Assembly: GCA_963763485.1 (NCBI GenBank)
Contig: CAVXOW010000003.1
Span: 567,591 to 631,590, forward strand
Length of the DNA stretch: 64,000 nt
Direction: 5' to 3'
Source: CAWCKS01 sp963763485
GTDB lineage: Bacteria; Pseudomonadota; Alphaproteobacteria; Rhizobiales; Xanthobacteraceae
This document shows positions 63,758 through 64,000 of the stretch, piece after piece (position 1 is the first letter of the stretch; each line of letters opens with the position of its first letter). Made by a program: the position numbers and the translations under genes. A model generated the notes under the pieces. That model worked only from the letters and a program-made list of their open reading frames with translations, did not search any database and was not told the DNA's origin.

Positions 63758-64000
63758 CTACCCTCTCGACGGCTTGAGACCCGCGGTCGGCGCATCAGTG
63801 TCCATATTGTTCGCACACGGTGCAAACACCGAGAACCGTGAGCCCTGCCCAACGGCCGACCTGATTTCGATGCGGTGGCCGAGAACCTCAAGCGCTCGCC
63901 GTACTACGAACAACCCAATCCCCAAGCCTTCACAACGACCGGCATGAACACGTTCGAAGGCATCAAAGATGCGCGATAGCTGCTTTGCATCGATCCCGAT
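63758..64000 (-). CDS. Histidine kinase C-terminus (partial, runs off the window)
   Basis: The last 80 residues of a histidine kinase: IGIDAKQLSRIFDAFERVH, then the G2 box GLGIGLFVVRRALEVLGHRI, then SAVGQGSRFSVFAPC and a short proline/glycine tail to a TAG at 63758. The rest lies beyond the right edge. It is upstream of the FixJ-type regulator on the same strand, so they probably form a two-component pair. Confidence 0.8.
   Translation of the reverse strand: MGIDAKQLSRIFDAFERVHAGRCEGLGIGLFVVRRALEVLGHRIEIRSAVGQGSRFSVFAPCANNMDTDAPTAGLKPSRG

Noticed and set aside
1..64000. CRISPR arrays, IS elements and rRNA genes
   Set aside because: No regularly spaced repeats, transposase motifs with terminal repeats, or rRNA sequence were seen while reading the window.

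Overview
The window is GC-rich alphaproteobacterial chromosome, most likely Bradyrhizobium or a close relative (Nitrobacteraceae/Rhodopseudomonas group). The evidence is an ndvB-ndvD-ndvC locus for cyclic beta-(1,3)(1,6)-glucans, a CDP-choline-dependent phosphatidylcholine synthase, an IalB-family protein, a single-domain globin inside a nitrate operon, NasS-NasT nitrate control, and the housekeeping order sdhE/mfd - recG - DUF502 - glmS - glmU. I ran no searches; family names come from recognising motifs and protein architecture.

Region 1 (133-3099): a TTC38-like TPR protein, an RraA-family protein, an unlisted 48-residue membrane protein and the remains of a phosphodiester glycosidase gene. 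Region 2 (3100-17395) is a nitrate/nitrite assimilation locus on the minus strand. One operon is nrtA-nrtB-nrtCD-globin, for periplasmic capture and ATP-driven import of nitrate plus probable NO handling. A second is focA-nirA-diaphorase, for nitrite transport, siroheme nitrite reductase and its probable electron donor. Both start at an identical 16-bp sigma-54-type promoter and have untranslated leaders of about 155 nt with hairpins suited to NasT antitermination. nasS-nasT lies upstream, after a MocR regulator and a divergent orphan of nitroreductase fold. No nitrate reductase gene is visible.

Region 3 (17576-28936): rimO, a possible small RNA or attenuator before an acetylornithine aminotransferase gene, a GFA-family protein, a quinone oxidoreductase, terC-pcs, a UbiH-type hydroxylase, a decayed AEC transporter, hspQ, an IalB protein and a YejA-like binding protein. 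Region 4 (28989-49291): an adenylate-forming-enzyme homologue without its ATP loop paired with a degenerate receiver/GGDEF protein, mfd, sdhE, recG, DUF502, glmS, a glmU lacking part of its acetyltransferase domain, a SPOR protein, and the ndv locus.

Region 5 (49437-64000) begins at tRNA-Lys(UUU) and looks like eroded accessory DNA. It holds an ADP-ribosyltransferase-like gene with a small partner, a secreted small protein, a P27-type terminase small subunit, a DNA ligase fragment, a large winged-helix/NB-ARC/TPR regulator, a partly broken catabolic cluster (crotonase, isochorismatase-like hydrolase, SRPBCC-like protein, cupin, epoxide hydrolase), and two-component genes running off the right edge.

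A cross-cutting feature is the number of single-base frameshifts in otherwise well-conserved genes (diaphorase, nirA, nrtCD, mfd, the SPOR gene, most genes after 49.6 kb), several of them in homopolymers. Some may be sequencing errors. In-frame stops and deletions in the AEC and glmU genes look like real decay. The two explanations need to be separated before any loss of function is inferred.
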